Assembly: GCF_040183065.1 (NCBI RefSeq)
Contig: NC_091124.1
Span: forward strand, 67,801,501 to 67,865,500
DNA: 64,000 nt
Direction: 5' to 3'
Source of the DNA: Periplaneta americana
Lineage: Eukaryota > Arthropoda > Insecta > Blattodea > Blattidae
Part shown: positions 62,461 through 64,000 of the stretch, piece by piece
Position numbering within the stretch: position 1 is the first letter of the stretch
How the letters are laid out: each line of letters begins with the position of its first letter
Translations under genes and position numbers: made by a program
Notes under the pieces: generated by a model
What the model was told of the DNA's origin: nothing
Database searches by the model: none
What the model saw: the letters and a program-made list of their open reading frames with translations, nothing else

Positions 62461-64000
62461 TTTCGGAACAGCTTTTAGACAACTCGTCTAAATCCAGTGT
62501 CATCAAAACGTTTCCCTTTCAAACTTTATTTTCGGAAATAGGAAGGAAATAGTCATAGCACCAAATCTTGAGAATATGGTGAATGGTCTTAGAGTAGAGA
62601 TTTGTTTTCTAGACAAAAACTTCTCTGCAGGTGCCACCCTTTGAGGTGGCGCATTGTTATGGATCGAAAACCAGGTGCTTGGTTTCCATTACTTAGGCCC
62701 TACAGGAACAGTTTTATTCCTTACTTATTCCTAAACTCTCAGATAATAGCAACAGTCACAATAAATGGAACAAAATCAGCATTATCTTAATTTTTTATTT
62801 CTGAAAACGCAGTTTCTTTGCTTTTGTTGACTGTTATCACCATGTTTCCCTACTACCTGCGATTATTGATTTCAAGAATTTTGTTTCTTCAAGAAGTTTC
62901 AATGTTATCTTTGTCTTTTAGTATGTTCATGTCATTTGCAGCTGTAAGAATAGGGTTACCATAATTCTGGATACAAAAATACTGACACTTGTTTTCTCAA
63001 AAATCTGGGATATCATGTGCATTAAAAAAAGCTATCTACTATATTGTACCATTAGATTGAAAATTAACAACGAAACTGAATATATCATACGTCTGCTTTT
63101 GTAACATTAATAATCTGATCATTAAAAACATATAGGCTAGTATGATTAAATGATTTAAAAGTACATAGTATCAATTACGTCACTCATCAATCATTCTAAT
63201 ACTTCTGGGAAGAATGTACTTGCCTTGTGTTTCTTCTTGGTGAAGTCACTCTTAGTCTATCTACTTACTTTTTACAAGGGCCAAAATCTCTGAATTAAAC
63301 TGTATATAGATTATTTAAAGAACGAATCCAAACAAACTGCAGAAACAAGGACTAACTATTGACATGACAATATAAAAGAAAACACTAGTGACATCATCTG
63401 CAACTGGTATCCTGAATTTATTATAAACAAACTATAGAAGCTCCAAACCTTAAAAAAAGAAAAACCAGGGTACTGGTATTCATAGGATTCCTGTAATTGC
63501 GTGAAACGTTTATGCTGTCGGTTGGTATTATTGTATATTTAGATTTTTAAGAAATTGATTCTTATTTATAAGGATTAGGACTATGATTGAGAGTAAAATA
63601 AGTTTAATGCAATTTATGTGTTCTATTATTGATGATTATTTTTTAATTTCTTTATTGAATAAACACCATATATTTGTACAAGTATTTACAATGGAATTAC
63701 TGTATTTACTGTATTTCATCTGAATTCGTGTGTTGGAGAGCACTTGGTATGAATCTATGATAAGAGAAATAAGACAGTAATATACAGTAAGTAATTCGTG
63801 CAAGAAAGTAAGTCTTATCCTTCTAGAAAACACCGTAACAATGTAAGAATCTGATCTGTAGCTGAGCAAGTGAGTCAAAGTAGTGTGACGTCTCATTGTT
63901 GTTGCTAAGCAAGTGACGTCAGATGTTGAAATTTTCGTAACATTTTATTCATTTGATACTCGAGCATAAACATTTCATGTTACAAAAGGGTGTAAAATTT
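62461..64000. other. Intergenic, no gene recognised
   Basis: AT-rich sequence downstream of the mariner-like remnant. Open frames (for example 62602-62790 and 63636-63896) are short and resemble nothing I know. Confidence 0.5.

Overview
The window is eukaryotic and reads as insect genomic DNA: AT-rich, intron-rich and packed with decayed transposons. The gene set and the repeat families (an RTE-like LINE whose protein ends in an [12 protein letters not shown]-type tail, several tRNA-derived SINEs, Penelope-like elements) fit a cockroach-like insect. That placement rests on recall of similar repeats and is inference, not shown by the sequence.

Protein-coding layout. Three genes lie on the minus strand in the first 11 kb: a YIPF3-type Golgi membrane protein (6054-6767, possibly with a small upstream exon at 6949-6977), a small NCBP2-AS2-like protein (7082-7333), and a three-exon MED9 Mediator subunit (9292-11048). 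About 250 bp upstream of the MED9 start, and head to head with it, begins a 13-exon plus-strand gene for a Mahogunin-type RING E3 ubiquitin ligase (MGRN1/RNF157 family; 11301-60244, 641 codons by my splicing). It fills almost all of the rest of the window. Its introns, 10 kb or shorter except for a 16.5 kb last intron, hold nearly all the other features. I assembled the exons by hand from splice sites, phase and protein similarity; every junction keeps frame.

Mobile DNA. I could define many element boundaries by terminal inverted repeats and target-site duplications (TSDs): two PIF/Harbinger-like elements with a MADF-type ORF (7450-8314 and 60944-61830, opposite orientations); a solo Ty3/gypsy-like LTR (17981-18654, 4-bp TSD); mariner-like elements (17116-17883, 23682-24637, 48180-48629 and a transposase remnant at about 60740-62460); pogo-like elements (45694-46914, 58776-59560); two Penelope-like elements (about 1380-3760 and 25872-27647, the second with inverted arms and a 12-bp TSD); a nearly full-length RTE-like LINE (39077-42267, 15-bp TSD) plus two 5'-truncated relatives; two 182-bp MITEs with 7-bp TSDs; and several SINE families.

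The most unusual structure is a nest in the last intron. A 4.56-kb terminal-inverted-repeat element (52879-57437, 4-bp TSD ATCT) carries a decayed protein family that I cannot firmly assign. A hAT element (53760-55357, perfect 8-bp TSD CTAATCAC) lies inside it. A tRNA-derived SINE (54725-54983) lies inside the hAT, and a short LINE-like tail sits elsewhere in the outer coding region.

There are no bacterial features, CRISPR arrays or rRNA genes. I found no convincing stand-alone tRNA gene. The tRNA-like sequences are SINE heads.
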